Shown piece by piece: positions 23,979 to 33,120 of a stretch of 46,324 bases of DNA. A program made the position numbers and the translations under genes. The stretch is from NCBI GenBank assembly GCA_021372515.1, contig JAJFUG010000013.1, forward strand, positions 1-46,324. The letters run 5' to 3'. This DNA is from a bacterium (GTDB lineage Bacteria > Gemmatimonadota > Glassbacteria > GWA2-58-10). The notes under the pieces are model-generated. The model had not been told where the DNA came from and made no database searches. It worked only from the letters and a program-made list of their open reading frames with translations. Within the stretch, counting starts at the first letter, position 1, and each line of letters begins with the position of its first letter.

Positions 23979-25799
23979 ATGATCGGCATCCGTCAAAAAC
24001 TCATATTGGGCTTTGGTGGCCTTCTGGCCATAGTCGTGGTTATCGGAACGCTGACCATCTCCAATATCGATAACCTCGGCCAGGCCATCGATGTCATTCT
24101 ACGGGAGAATTACCGCAGCGTTGTGGCCTGCCAGGACATGAAAGAGGCCCTGGAACGGATGGACAGCGGCATGCTGTTCACTTTCATCGGCAGCGCGGCC
24201 GCGGGCAGTCGTCTAATCCAGGAAAACGAGGCCCGGTTCCGGGCCGCCCTCGAGGTGGAACGTGGAAACATTACACTGTCGGGGGAGCAACAGAAGGCCG
24301 ACAGTCTCGGCCAGCTGTTCGAGGACTACAGGAACGTCATCGCCCTGGCGGCCGATACCACTTTTTCACCAGAATCGAGGCGCTCGATCTATTTCGACCG
24401 GCTTCTGCCCCTGTTCCAGCGGATCAAGGGCCTGTCCCAGGCTGTCCTGGACATGAACCAGGCGAATATGAGCGAGGCGAACGATTTCGCGCGCCGGGAG
24501 GCAGGGCGGGCTCACAGAAGCATGCTGATGGCCATCGCTGCCTGTGCGCTGGTCGCGATCCTGTTCAGCTTCCTGACCCATCACTGGATCCTGAGACCTA
24601 TCAACAGCCTGATCGAATCCATGGACCAGATCAGGCGGGGTAACCTCGATCTGGTGCTGAGACCCGGGTCAAGAGATGAGATCGGTCAGCTCTCCGCGAC
24701 GGTCAATGCCATGGCTGCGGCCCTGCGCGAGACCCGCCGCGCCGACCGGATCAACCTGGCCCGGACCCGCCGCGCCACGGAGGACGTTTTCAAGGCTCTG
24801 CCCGCCGCGGTGGCGGTGCTCGACCTGGAGGGCCGGGTCGAGGTGGCCACCGAGACCGCACGCCGTCATTTTGGTCTGAACCCGGGCGTTCTGATCCGCG
24901 ACCTGGATTATAAATGGCTGACAGAACTACTGGAACGCGCCAAAACTGAGGACCATCTCGCCGACCACGAGGTGCGTGGGGAGTACATACAGCAGTTCAT
25001 CGACGGGAAAGAGTACTTTTTCTTGCCCTCGGTGATAGAGATTCCAGTCGACCGGGAGCGGAACGAGACCACTGGGACTGCGGTGATAATCAAGGATGTG
25101 ACCATGATCCACGAGCAGCAGGAGCTGAAAAGCAGCCTGGTCTCCACGGTTTCGCATCAGCTCCGAACTCCGCTGACCGCCCTGCGCATGTCGATCCACC
25201 TCCTGCTGGAGGAGAGAGTGGGGGCCCTGAACGAGAAGCAGATCGAGCTGTTGATGGCGGCGCGGGAGGACAGCGATCGGCTGACCGGGATAGTGGACTC
25301 GCTGCTGGACATAGGCCGTATCGAGTCCTGCCGGACGAGCCTGAATCTGGCCCCGGTCGCGCCACGCGAGCTGGCGCGGGCGGCGCTCGAACAGTTCACG
25401 TCCGAGGCCAGGGACAAGGGCGTCGAGCTGGTTAACGCGGTCCCGGATGACCTGCCCGCGGTTCAGGTGGATTCGGGACGGCTGAAACATGTGTTCGCCA
25501 ACCTGCTGTCCAACGCTCTTCGTTTCACCGGCGGCGGGGGGACAGTCACTGTCGGGGCTACGGCGGAGGCGGGTCAGGTGTGTTTTTCGGTCCGGGACAC
25601 GGGCAAAGGGATTCCCCCGGAGCACCTGGGCCATTTGTTCGAACAATTTTACCGCGAGCCGGGTCAGGATGAAAAAACGGGTGTCGGACTGGGGCTGGCG
25701 ATAGTGAAAGAGATTGTCCAGGCCCACGGTGGCGAGGTGGCGGTAGAGAGCACTCCCGGCGAGGGCTCGACTTTCAGTTTCACCCTGCCGCTGAGTTGA
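23979..25799 (+). CDS. KinB-like membrane sensor histidine kinase
   Basis: A 606-residue kinase starting at ATG 23979, 5 bp after a perfect AAGGAGG. A first transmembrane helix (LILGFGGLLAIVVVIGTLTI) and a second near residue 190 (LMAIAACALVAILFSFL) flank a helical periplasmic domain of about 150 residues. Then come HAMP (WILRPINSLIESMDQIRRGNLDLVL), a PAS domain (FKALPAAVAVLDLEGRVEVAT), HisKA with His393 in VSTVSHQLRTPLTALR, and HATPase_c with NLLSNALRF, RDTGKGIPPE and GVGLGLAIVKEIVQAHGG. Length and architecture match KinB, partner of AlgB. It should phosphorylate the upstream regulator. The signal is unknown; a location directly before kdp suggests ionic, osmotic or envelope stress. No KdpD-type kinase core exists in the window, so this kinase may substitute for it. 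Confidence 0.87.
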   Translation: MIGIRQKLILGFGGLLAIVVVIGTLTISNIDNLGQAIDVILRENYRSVVACQDMKEALERMDSGMLFTFIGSAAAGSRLIQENEARFRAALEVERGNITLSGEQQKADSLGQLFEDYRNVIALAADTTFSPESRRSIYFDRLLPLFQRIKGLSQAVLDMNQANMSEANDFARREAGRAHRSMLMAIAACALVAILFSFLTHHWILRPINSLIESMDQIRRGNLDLVLRPGSRDEIGQLSATVNAMAAALRETRRADRINLARTRRATEDVFKALPAAVAVLDLEGRVEVATETARRHFGLNPGVLIRDLDYKWLTELLERAKTEDHLADHEVRGEYIQQFIDGKEYFFLPSVIEIPVDRERNETTGTAVIIKDVTMIHEQQELKSSLVSTVSHQLRTPLTALRMSIHLLLEERVGALNEKQIELLMAAREDSDRLTGIVDSLLDIGRIESCRTSLNLAPVAPRELARAALEQFTSEARDKGVELVNAVPDDLPAVQVDSGRLKHVFANLLSNALRFTGGGGTVTVGATAEAGQVCFSVRDTGKGIPPEHLGHLFEQFYREPGQDEKTGVGLGLAIVKEIVQAHGGEVAVESTPGEGSTFSFTLPLS

Positions 25800-25825
25800 T
25801 GGCGCGCGGGCTTGGAAGACTATAA

Positions 25826-25840
25826 CTCAATTGCATTGAG
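25826..25840 (+). promoter_or_regulatory. Palindromic candidate operator before the kdp structural genes
   Basis: CTCAATTGCATTGAG is a perfect 6-bp inverted repeat with a 3-nt centre, lying just before the ribosome site of the beta-barrel gene that opens the structural kdp operon. The size and symmetry fit a dimeric regulator site, but it could also be a chance or RNA-level palindrome. Confidence 0.3.
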
Positions 25841-25849
25841 GCGAGGACG

Positions 25850-26575
25850 ATGCGACTGTCTGCCTTCTTTATATTGTGCACGTTGGCTTTATTACACTGG
25901 GAAAGAGCTTACGCCGTGCCATCCGGCTTTATCTGGATCCCCTCGGCCGATATCCAGGCCTTCGGCGTAGCACATCTGGGGGTGGACGCCTACAACTGCC
26001 TCAACCGCTCCGCCTCGCCGCGGACCGCCTCGACTATCGACTACGGCCTGACAGTCGGCGTGGTCCCGGACAGCAGTCCGGTGGGTGCTGAGATCGGGCT
26101 GGACTACCGGGATGTCGGCGGGTCCACGGACAGGCCCTGGTTCTACAACGTCAAGGCCGGCCTGAAAGAGGCCAGGCTGTTTCCGTGGCAGCCGGCCCTG
26201 GCGCTGGGGTTGTACGACGCCGGGGGACGGCCGGATGTCAGCGCGGCCAATATCGTCTACTGCCTGGCCGCGAAAACCCACCGCCGGCTCGGACGGTTGA
26301 GTGTCGGCTATTTCTCCGGTGGCAACCGGGTCCTGGTGGACGCGAACGGGAAGAAGGAGAGCCACGGCCTTCTCGCCTCCTGGGACCGTCCGATCGGCGC
26401 GAAGTTCAAGGCCGCCCTGGAATACATGGGCAGCCGAAGCTCCTACGGGGCCTTCCACCTGGGAGCCTCCTATTCACTGACCGCGAGCGCGGGTTTCACC
26501 GTGGGCTACAGCGTCTACAACAGCAGCCGGCTGCACGCCCCGACCATGACTTTCCAGCTCGATATCGATCTTTAA
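25850..26575 (+). CDS. Small exported beta-barrel-like protein of the kdp operon, function unknown
   Basis: A 241-residue protein with a signal peptide (MRLSAFFILCTLALLHWERAYA) and a mature part made of alternating hydrophobic and polar strands: YGLTVGVVPDSSPVGAEIGLDYRD, PALALGLYDAG, GRLSVGYFSGG, AALEYMG and GFTVGYSVYNS. It ends in a hydrophobic strand FQLDIDL. This is the look of a small outer-membrane beta-barrel. No specific family is recognised. ATG 25850 follows GAGGCGAGGA. It lies 28 bp before kdpF and is on the same strand, so it is probably cotranscribed with the potassium pump. It may provide an outer-membrane route for K+ or sense the envelope, but nothing in the sequence proves either. 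Confidence 0.6.
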   Translation: MRLSAFFILCTLALLHWERAYAVPSGFIWIPSADIQAFGVAHLGVDAYNCLNRSASPRTASTIDYGLTVGVVPDSSPVGAEIGLDYRDVGGSTDRPWFYNVKAGLKEARLFPWQPALALGLYDAGGRPDVSAANIVYCLAAKTHRRLGRLSVGYFSGGNRVLVDANGKKESHGLLASWDRPIGAKFKAALEYMGSRSSYGAFHLGASYSLTASAGFTVGYSVYNSSRLHAPTMTFQLDIDL

Positions 26576-26603
26576 ACCGCCATCCGCGGCGCTGGAGGAC
26601 ACT

Positions 26604-26684
26604 GTGCTGTACATCGTCACCACGGTTTTCGCCTTCTGTCTCGGGTATCTGGTCTATGCCATCCTAAGGCCCGAGCGTTTCTGA
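26604..26684 (+). CDS. kdpF: KdpF, small accessory subunit of the potassium-transporting ATPase
   Basis: A 26-residue single-helix peptide (MLYIVTTVFAFCLGYLVYAI then LRPERF), starting at GTG 26604 with GGAGG at 26594-26598 and ending 15 bp before kdpA. KdpF is a lipid-like stabilising helix of the KdpFABC complex; the family ends in a basic LxxPExF-type tail, as here. It is easily missed because of its size and GTG start. The first residues and the position directly before kdpA make the call firm. Confidence 0.88.
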   Translation: MLYIVTTVFAFCLGYLVYAILRPERF

Positions 26685-26699
26685 GAGAGAGAGAAAAAA

Positions 26700-28376
26700 A
26701 TGTCCATTCTATACCTGGTGGTTCTCCTGGCGGGAGCGGCCCTGCTGGCCTGGCCCCTGGGACGTTACATGACCTGGGCCATGCAGCCGGGAGAGCGGAG
26801 CGGTGGCTTGCGGCAATCTCTGGACGCACTGTTCCGCCGCCTGGGCGGACGCGGCCTGGAGCGGGAACAGGATTGGAGGCAGTACAGCCTGGCCCTGCTG
26901 GCGTTCAACGCGGTGATGTTCGCGCTGGTCTGGATGCTCCTGGCCCTGCAGCAGTATCTGCCGCTCAACCCGGACAGCCGGGGCGCGCTGGAGCCGAGCC
27001 TGATCTTCAACACCGTGGCCTCGTTCGTCACAAACACGAACCTTCAGCACTACTCGGGCGAAGTGTCGATGAGCTATTTCTCCCAGGTTTTCGGGCTGAT
27101 GTGGCTCCAGTTCGTCTCGGCCGCCACCGGGATCGCCGCCCTGACCGCCCTGGCGCGGGGCCTGGCCGGAAACACCCGGATCGGGAATTTCCAGCGTGAC
27201 CTGCTGAACGCCACCATGCTCATCCTGCTGCCGTCGGCGGTGATCGTGGCGCTGCTTCTCGCACTGGGCGGCTCGCCGATGACATTCCACGGTGCGGTTG
27301 TGGCCCGGACCCTGGAGGGTGCGGTGCAAACCATCGCCCGCGGGCCGGTGGCGGCTTTCGTGGCGGTCAAGCAGCTCGGGACCAACGGCGGCGGGTTTTT
27401 CGGCCCCAACTCGACCCACCCGTTCGAGAACCCGGGCTTTTTCACCAATGCGCTGGAGTGTTTCAGCATCATTCTCATCCCGATGGCCTCGGTCTGGATG
27501 TTCGGCCGGATAACCGGACGGCTGCGCCACGCCGCGGTGATTTTCGCGGTCATGGCCCTGCTGCTGGTGGCCAAGGCCAGTCTGGCCGTGTACTTGGAAA
27601 GCTCTCCCACCGCCGCCCTGGCCGGGCTGCCGGTGGCAACCTCGGGCAACCTCGAGGGCAAGGAACTGCGTTTCGGCGCCGCGGCGGGTCCGTTCTGGGC
27701 CGCGCTGACCACCTGCACCAGTAATGGCTCGGTCAACTGCATGCACGACAGCCTCAACCCGCTCACCGGCCTGGTCCCGCTGGCCGGGATGTGGCTCAAC
27801 GTCACGTTCGGCGGGGTGGGGGTGGGCCTGATAAACATGTTTCTTTTCATCATCATCGGCGTCTTCATCTGCGGCATGATGGTCGGCCGCAGCCCCGAGT
27901 ACCTGGCGCGTAAGGTGGAGACCGGCGAGATGAAACTGGCCCTGTTGGCCCTGCTGGTGCACCCGTTCCTGATCCTGGGCGGGACCGCGCTTTTCGCCGC
28001 CACGGCCTGGGGTGCCTCCACGGTGCACAACCCGGGGGCGCACGGTTTCAGCGAGATACTGTACGAGTTCAGCTCGGCCGCAGCCAACAACGGCTCCGGG
28101 TTCGAGGGCCTGGGCGACAACACTGTCCCCTGGAACGTGGCCACGGGAGTGGTGATGCTGCTGGGTCGCTATCTGCCGATCCTGCTGCCCCTGGCCATCG
28201 CCGGCTCGCTGGCGGCCAAGAAACCTTCTCCCGAGACCACCGGCTCGCTCCGCACCGATACCGCGATGTTCGGCCTGGTGATCCTGGGCAGCGTGGTGCT
28301 GATCGGCGCACTGCTATTCCTGCCGGTGGCCGTGTTGGGGCCAATCGCCGAGCATCTGTCGGTGCAACGTTTCTGA
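26700..28376 (+). CDS. kdpA: KdpA, potassium-binding and translocating subunit
   Basis: A 558-residue multi-helix membrane protein of the superfamily of K+ transporters, full length for KdpA. The four selectivity-filter-like loops are visible: FVTNTNLQHYSGEVSMSY, QLGTNGGGFFGPNSTHPFENP, TTCTSNGSVNCMHDSLNPL and SSAAANNGSGFEGL. It starts at ATG 26700, right after a GAGAGAGA stretch that can serve as the ribosome site. KdpA forms the high-affinity inner-membrane K+ channel part of the complex and passes ions to KdpB. No missing segment or frameshift is visible. Confidence 0.96.
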   Translation: MSILYLVVLLAGAALLAWPLGRYMTWAMQPGERSGGLRQSLDALFRRLGGRGLEREQDWRQYSLALLAFNAVMFALVWMLLALQQYLPLNPDSRGALEPSLIFNTVASFVTNTNLQHYSGEVSMSYFSQVFGLMWLQFVSAATGIAALTALARGLAGNTRIGNFQRDLLNATMLILLPSAVIVALLLALGGSPMTFHGAVVARTLEGAVQTIARGPVAAFVAVKQLGTNGGGFFGPNSTHPFENPGFFTNALECFSIILIPMASVWMFGRITGRLRHAAVIFAVMALLLVAKASLAVYLESSPTAALAGLPVATSGNLEGKELRFGAAAGPFWAALTTCTSNGSVNCMHDSLNPLTGLVPLAGMWLNVTFGGVGVGLINMFLFIIIGVFICGMMVGRSPEYLARKVETGEMKLALLALLVHPFLILGGTALFAATAWGASTVHNPGAHGFSEILYEFSSAAANNGSGFEGLGDNTVPWNVATGVVMLLGRYLPILLPLAIAGSLAAKKPSPETTGSLRTDTAMFGLVILGSVVLIGALLFLPVAVLGPIAEHLSVQRF

Positions 28377-28419
28377 ACTGGCGTTTTCGATGTAGATAAA
28401 ATTGAAGAGGTATTCACCG

Positions 28420-30498
28420 ATGACTGAATACAGCAATGGAAATCAAGCCGCCAAGCTGCAGCGCCGCAAAGCCCGCCGGGCCTCCCTTTTCGAGCGGGAA
28501 CTGGTACGCGCCGCTCTGCGGCAGGCCTTTGTGATGCTCGATCCCCGGCGCATGGCGCGCAATCCGGTCATGTTTGTCACCGAGGTAGGCGCGGCCCTGA
28601 CCACCCTGGTTCTGTGCCAGGATACATTCAGGCACAGCCCGGCGCTGGCCTATACCCTGGCCGTGACAGTGATCCTCTGGCTGACCGTGCTTTTCGCCAA
28701 TTTCGCCGAGGCGCTGGCCGAGGCGCGCGGACGGGCCCAGGCCGAAACCCTCCGTCACACCCGCCGTCAGACACAGGCCCGGAGATTGACCGGAGGGGGC
28801 GAGGAAACGGTCAATTCGGATGAGTTGCACGAGGGCGACCTGGTCCTGGTGACAGCCGGTGAGATTATCCCCGGCGATGGCGAGGTAATCGAGGGCGCGG
28901 CCTCGGTGGATGAGTCGGCGATCACCGGCGAGTCCGCCCCGGTGGTGCGGGAGGCCGGCGGCGACCGCTCCGGGGTGACCGGCGGCACGCGAGTGCTCTC
29001 GGACCGGATCGTGGTGCGGATCACTGCCGGCGCGGGAGACTCGTTCCTGGACCGCATGATCGCCCTGGTCGAGGGCGCGGTCCGTCAGAAAACCCCCAAC
29101 GAGCTGGCCCTGACCGTGACCCTGGCCGGGCTGACCCTGGCTTTCCTGCTGGTGACCGGCGCGCTCTGGCCCATCGGGCGCTATTTCGGCGTGAGCCTGC
29201 CGCTGCCCACGCTGATCGCCCTGCTGGTCTGCCTGATCCCGACCACAATCGGGGCTCTTCTGGCGGCGATCGGCCTGGCCGGGATGGACCGGGCGCTCTC
29301 GGCGAATGTCCTGGCCAAGAGTGGCAAGGCCGTGGAGCTGGCCGGCGACATCGACACCCTGCTGCTGGACAAAACCGGCACGATCACCGTGGGCAACCGT
29401 CAGGCCACCGCCTGGCGCCCCCTGCCCGGCGTGAGCCTGGAACGCCTGGCCGAGGCCGCGATGTGCGCCTCGTTCGGCGACCAGACCCCCGAGGGGCGCT
29501 CGATTGTCACGCTGGGTGAAAGAACGCTGAAAGAGAAAGCCCCGCTGGAGCCGCCGGACGCGCGGGTGATCCCGTTCACCGCCCAGTCCCGCCTGAGCGG
29601 GCTGGACAGCCCGGACGGCTTCTTTTACCGCAAGGGGGCCTCGGATGCGATCCGGGACTATCTTCTGGAACGGGAGGGCGTCGTACCGGGCGAGCTGCAG
29701 GAACTTGTCGACAATGTGGCCCGGGCGGGCGGCACGCCGATAGTGGTGGCCGAGGGCAAGGACGCGTTGGGAGTGGTGGCGCTGTCGGATGTGCTCAAGC
29801 CCGGCATCCACGACCGGTTCGAGCGCCTGCGGGCCATGGGCCTGCGCGTGGTCATGGTCACCGGCGACAACCCGCTCACCGCGGCCGCGATCGCCGTCCA
29901 GGCCGGGGTGGATGACTACCTGGCCCAGTCCAGGCCCGAGGACAAGCTGGAGTACATCCGGCGGGAGCAGCGCGCGGGACGGCTGGTGGCGATGATGGGC
30001 GACGGCACCAACGACGCCCCGGCGCTGGCCCAGGCCGATATCGGGGTGGCCATGAACTCCGGCACCCAGGCGGCCAAGGAGGCGGGCAACATGGTGGACC
30101 TGGACAGCGATCCGACCAAGCTGATCGAAGTGATCGAGATCGGTAAGCAGTTGCTGATGACCCGCGGCGCACTGACCACGTTCTCCATCGCCAACGATGT
30201 GGCCAAGTATTTCGCGATCATCCCGGCCATGTTCATGCTGGCCCTGCCACAGCTGCGGGCGCTCAACATAATGGGCCTGGCCACGCCGGAGAGCGCGATC
30301 CTGTCGGCCCTCATTTTCAACGCCTTGATCATCCTGGTGCTCATCCCTGTCGCCATCCGGGGCGTCAAATACCGTCCCATGGGCGCGGAGACTCTTCTGC
30401 GGAAGAACCTGCTGATCTACGGCTTAGGGGGAATGCTGGCCCCGTTCGCTGGGATCAAGCTGATCGATCTGGCCCTGGGCCTGACCGGACTATATTAG
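28420..30498 (+). CDS. kdpB: KdpB, ATP-hydrolysing P-type ATPase subunit
   Basis: A 692-residue P-type ATPase. Start ATG 28420 is chosen with GAAGAGG at 28404-28410; an upstream in-frame TTG at 28402 is unlikely. The phosphorylated Asp317 is in [13 protein letters not shown], the actuator loop in ITGESAPVV, the nucleotide-binding domain carries [10 protein letters not shown], and the hinge has [10 protein letters not shown] and [21 protein letters not shown]. The sequence [29 protein letters not shown] is the KdpB N terminus. It hydrolyses ATP to drive K+ uptake by KdpA. The gene is intact. Confidence 0.97.
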   Translation: MTEYSNGNQAAKLQRRKARRASLFERELVRAALRQAFVMLDPRRMARNPVMFVTEVGAALTTLVLCQDTFRHSPALAYTLAVTVILWLTVLFANFAEALAEARGRAQAETLRHTRRQTQARRLTGGGEETVNSDELHEGDLVLVTAGEIIPGDGEVIEGAASVDESAITGESAPVVREAGGDRSGVTGGTRVLSDRIVVRITAGAGDSFLDRMIALVEGAVRQKTPNELALTVTLAGLTLAFLLVTGALWPIGRYFGVSLPLPTLIALLVCLIPTTIGALLAAIGLAGMDRALSANVLAKSGKAVELAGDIDTLLLDKTGTITVGNRQATAWRPLPGVSLERLAEAAMCASFGDQTPEGRSIVTLGERTLKEKAPLEPPDARVIPFTAQSRLSGLDSPDGFFYRKGASDAIRDYLLEREGVVPGELQELVDNVARAGGTPIVVAEGKDALGVVALSDVLKPGIHDRFERLRAMGLRVVMVTGDNPLTAAAIAVQAGVDDYLAQSRPEDKLEYIRREQRAGRLVAMMGDGTNDAPALAQADIGVAMNSGTQAAKEAGNMVDLDSDPTKLIEVIEIGKQLLMTRGALTTFSIANDVAKYFAIIPAMFMLALPQLRALNIMGLATPESAILSALIFNALIILVLIPVAIRGVKYRPMGAETLLRKNLLIYGLGGMLAPFAGIKLIDLALGLTGLY

Positions 30499-30511
30499 GA
30501 GTGGACGGTAT

Positions 30512-31099
30512 ATGGAAACGACGACGCATTTGAACGGAGCGCTAAATCAACTTCTGGCCTCGCTGCGCCTGGTGCTGGTGACAATCGTGGTCTGTTGCAT
30601 TCTCTATCCGTTGGGCATATATCTCTTCGCCCAGTTGGCCGTCCCCTGGAGCGCCGAGGGCTCGCTTTTGCGGGATGAACAGGGTCAGGTGGTGGGCAGC
30701 GCGCTGATCGCCCAGGGGTTTGACAGCTCGCGCCATTTCTGGCCCCGGCCCTCTGCGGTCGGTTACGACGCGGCCGCGGCTGGAGGGAGCAACCTTTCGC
30801 CAGTGAACCCCGAGCTGCGTGTTCGCGCGGAGGCCGACCTGGCGCGGCTGGGCGGCGACAAACGGGCCCTGGTCCCAGCCGACCTGGCGACCGCCTCGGG
30901 AAGCGGCCTGGACCCGCATATCACCCTGGAGGCGGCCCTGTACCAGGCACCGCGTGTCGCGGCGGCGCGGAGCCTTCCGCTGGAGGCAGTGCTTAAGGTT
31001 CTGCATAAAGAGGTAAAAAGGGATGCCGGTCGACTCAATGCCGGGCCCCTGGTGAATGTCCTGTTGGTGAACCTCGAACTGGACAGGATCGAAAAATGA
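30512..31099 (+). CDS. kdpC: KdpC, assembly subunit of the potassium-transporting ATPase
   Basis: A 195-residue protein with one N-terminal helix (LRLVLVTIVVCCILYPLGIYLFAQL) and the soluble KdpC domain: GSALIAQGFDSSRHFWPRPSA, GGSNLSPVNPEL and the conserved SGSGLDPHITLEAALYQ and VNVLLVNLELD. AGGAG at 30497-30501 precedes ATG 30512. The stop overlaps the next start as ATGA at 31096-31099, so the downstream KdpD-like protein is translationally coupled to the pump. KdpC promotes ATP binding and complex stability. Confidence 0.96.
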   Translation: METTTHLNGALNQLLASLRLVLVTIVVCCILYPLGIYLFAQLAVPWSAEGSLLRDEQGQVVGSALIAQGFDSSRHFWPRPSAVGYDAAAAGGSNLSPVNPELRVRAEADLARLGGDKRALVPADLATASGSGLDPHITLEAALYQAPRVAAARSLPLEAVLKVLHKEVKRDAGRLNAGPLVNVLLVNLELDRIEK

Positions 31100-32757
31100 A
31101 CGACAGCCGCGCTGACAGTTTCCTGCGCCTGATCCGGCGCTCACAGCGGGGGAGGCTGAAAATCTACCTGGGCTACGCCGCCGGGGTGGGTAAGACCTAC
31201 CAGATGCTGCTCGAGGCCCGCCGTCTGCGCCAGGAGGGAGTCGAGGTGGCGGTGGGCCTGGTCGAATGCCACGGCCGGGCCGAGACTCTCGCCCTGACCG
31301 AGGGGCTGGAGCTTATCCCGCGGCGACGGATCACCTACCGCGGGATCGAGATCGAGGAAATGGACCTGGCTGCAATCCTGGCCCGTCGTCCGGCTGTGGT
31401 CCTGGTCGATGAGCTGGCGCACAACAACGTGCCGGGCAGCAAGAACGCCAAACGCTACCAGGATGTGGATGAGATCCTTTCCGCGGGCATCCATGTCATT
31501 TCCACCCTGAACATCCAGCACCTGGAGAGCCTTTACGAGACAGTCGAGCGCGCCACCGGGGTCAGGGTGCGCGAACGCATTCCCGACCGCGTGGTGGCCG
31601 AGGCGGACCAGCTGGTCAACGTGGACCTGACCACCGAGGACCTTCGACGCAGGATCGAGGAAGGCAAGGTCTACACCCAGGAGCGGATCGAGACCGCGCT
31701 GAGCCATTTTTTCAGGACGACCAACCTGGAGCAGCTGCGCGAGCTGACACTGCGCGAGCTGGCGGCCCAGATCGACTCGCGTCAACGCGGCCCACTGACC
31801 GATGAGACACCCTCCAGCCCGGACCAGGTGATGGTCTGTATCAGCTCGGGCGGCCCCAACACTGAGGCCCTTTTGCGCTACGCCTCCCGCCTGGCCGGCC
31901 GTCTTAACCGCAACTGGTACGCAGTGTACGTGCAGACTTCCGCAGAGCGCCCCACCGTGGTGGACGCCCGCACGCAGCGCCAGCTGGCCGACACCATGAC
32001 CCTGGCCCAGCAACTGGGAGCGGCGGTATTCACCTACCGTGGCGAGGACATCGCCAAGACGATCCTTCTGTTTGCCAGGGAGTACCGGGTCGGGCATATC
32101 GTGATCGGCACCCCCGGCAGGAAACTGCCCCTTTGGAGACGGATGCTGGGCGAGGTCAGTATCGTGGAGCGCCTGTACAGTGAAAGCTCCGGTATGACCA
32201 TCGTACTACTCGATACGCGGGCCGAGGAAAGGAAAGCCTTCCGGGAGGCTGGCGAAGACTCTGGTGTGCAAGTGCAGGAGAAAGCTCCGGCTGCCGCCGG
32301 GACTGGTGAGGCGCCGAAATCTCCTCTGGAAAACGTCCCGGTCGTGATCTGGGAGGAGTCGATGGAGAAAGAGGACGCCATGAAAGAGCTTCTGGAAGTA
32401 TCCTGCGAAAGTGAACCAGCAGTCAAGGACAACGCCTGGTACGCTCTTCTGGAACGGGAGCGCCAGGGAGGGACGTTCCTGGGCGAGGACGTAGCTATCC
32501 CGCATGCCCGGATCGCTGGAATTTCCCGGCCCCTTGTGGCCCTCGGCGTGGGGAAACTGGACATCCACGAGCGCGAGACAGGACGGAATTTCAGGCTCAT
32601 GCTTCTGCTTCTTTCTCCAGCCGATAACCCGAACATTCATGTAGCCACCCTCGGCAGGATCAGCCGGATGGCGCGGGATGACCAGTGGCGGCGTATAGTA
32701 CTCGCCGCGAAAAGTCCGGAGGAGGTGCTGCGGATCATCCGCTCGTGGGACGTATGA
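31096..32757 (+). CDS. KdpD sensor domain and USP domain fused to a PTS EIIA (Ntr-type) domain
   Basis: A 553-residue fusion. Residues about 15-225 are the KdpD N-terminal domain, with the P-loop YLGYAAGVGKTYQML and LVDELAHNNVPGSKNAKRYQDVDEIL. Residues about 245-380 form a universal-stress-protein domain with a WYAVYV strand and a GTPGRKLPLWRRMLGEV ending. Instead of the four transmembrane helices and histidine kinase of KdpD, a linker leads to a PTS EIIA type-2 domain at about 415-550, with the phosphorylatable His470 in GEDVAIPHARI. In E. coli, free EIIA-Ntr (PtsN) binds KdpD and stimulates it, so this fusion joins two known partners. It is predicted to be a cytoplasmic regulator that links PTS-Ntr phosphorylation to potassium-pump control, perhaps by contacting the KinB-like kinase or the pump. 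Family assignments are firm; the mechanism is inferred. Confidence 0.9.
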   Translation: MNDSRADSFLRLIRRSQRGRLKIYLGYAAGVGKTYQMLLEARRLRQEGVEVAVGLVECHGRAETLALTEGLELIPRRRITYRGIEIEEMDLAAILARRPAVVLVDELAHNNVPGSKNAKRYQDVDEILSAGIHVISTLNIQHLESLYETVERATGVRVRERIPDRVVAEADQLVNVDLTTEDLRRRIEEGKVYTQERIETALSHFFRTTNLEQLRELTLRELAAQIDSRQRGPLTDETPSSPDQVMVCISSGGPNTEALLRYASRLAGRLNRNWYAVYVQTSAERPTVVDARTQRQLADTMTLAQQLGAAVFTYRGEDIAKTILLFAREYRVGHIVIGTPGRKLPLWRRMLGEVSIVERLYSESSGMTIVLLDTRAEERKAFREAGEDSGVQVQEKAPAAAGTGEAPKSPLENVPVVIWEESMEKEDAMKELLEVSCESEPAVKDNAWYALLERERQGGTFLGEDVAIPHARIAGISRPLVALGVGKLDIHERETGRNFRLMLLLLSPADNPNIHVATLGRISRMARDDQWRRIVLAAKSPEEVLRIIRSWDV

Positions 32758-32940
32758 TCGGGAACTGACAGGGTTGATCAAACGTTTCCAGCCGGCCCTG
32801 ACTTTGCAGCCGTCCAAGAAAGAGGCTGTGGGGTTTTCTTGACTGATATGACGAGTAATAACCTGCGATATTTATTTTCGTTGTAAAAGTATGTCGGTTT
32901 TGTGCCAAAAGACGAACCCACGGGCGAACCTCGGGAAATG

Positions 32941-33120
32941 AAAACGGCCTGAATCCCAAAGATTCAGGCCGTTATGTATTCATGGCGCCGAGGGACGGAA
33001 TTGAAGGTCAATTATTAATCACTTATAATTCAATGAGTTGCGATCTGATCAAACTCGCTTTTTGGTCACAGAAAGGCACGAAACGACACCCTGAGGGCAC
33101 GAAAAGGCACGCTTTGCCAA
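32941..33120 (-). repeat. Dispersed tRNA-3'-end-like repeat, copy B
   Basis: Full-length copy behind the kdp block. It has the GGCCTGAATC hairpin (shared with the 3.2-kb copy), the tRNA-like core at 32983-33005, an AT-rich spacer and the 45-nt GGCACGAAA-type block at 33075-33119. Weaker similarity to the 46.1-kb copy continues to about 33175 (GAATCCATT and CCCCGGCCA in both). The core keeps perfect T-loop, T-stem and acceptor lengths and ends in CCA on the minus strand. Confidence 0.82.
32943..32973 (-). terminator. Intrinsic terminator within repeat copy B
   Basis: A perfect 13-bp stem (AACGGCCTGAATC, GATTCAGGCCGTT) with a CCAAA loop. On the minus strand it is followed by TTTTCATTT. It lies about 185 bp after the last gene of the kdp operon on the plus strand, where only GTTATG follows, so it is better suited to the minus strand. 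Confidence 0.65.

Noticed and set aside
26709-28043. Long minus-strand ORF opposite kdpA (444 codons), and similar ones opposite kdpB and the PKS
   Set aside because: Antisense shadows of high-GC coding sequence, rich in Arg, Gln and His with no family features.
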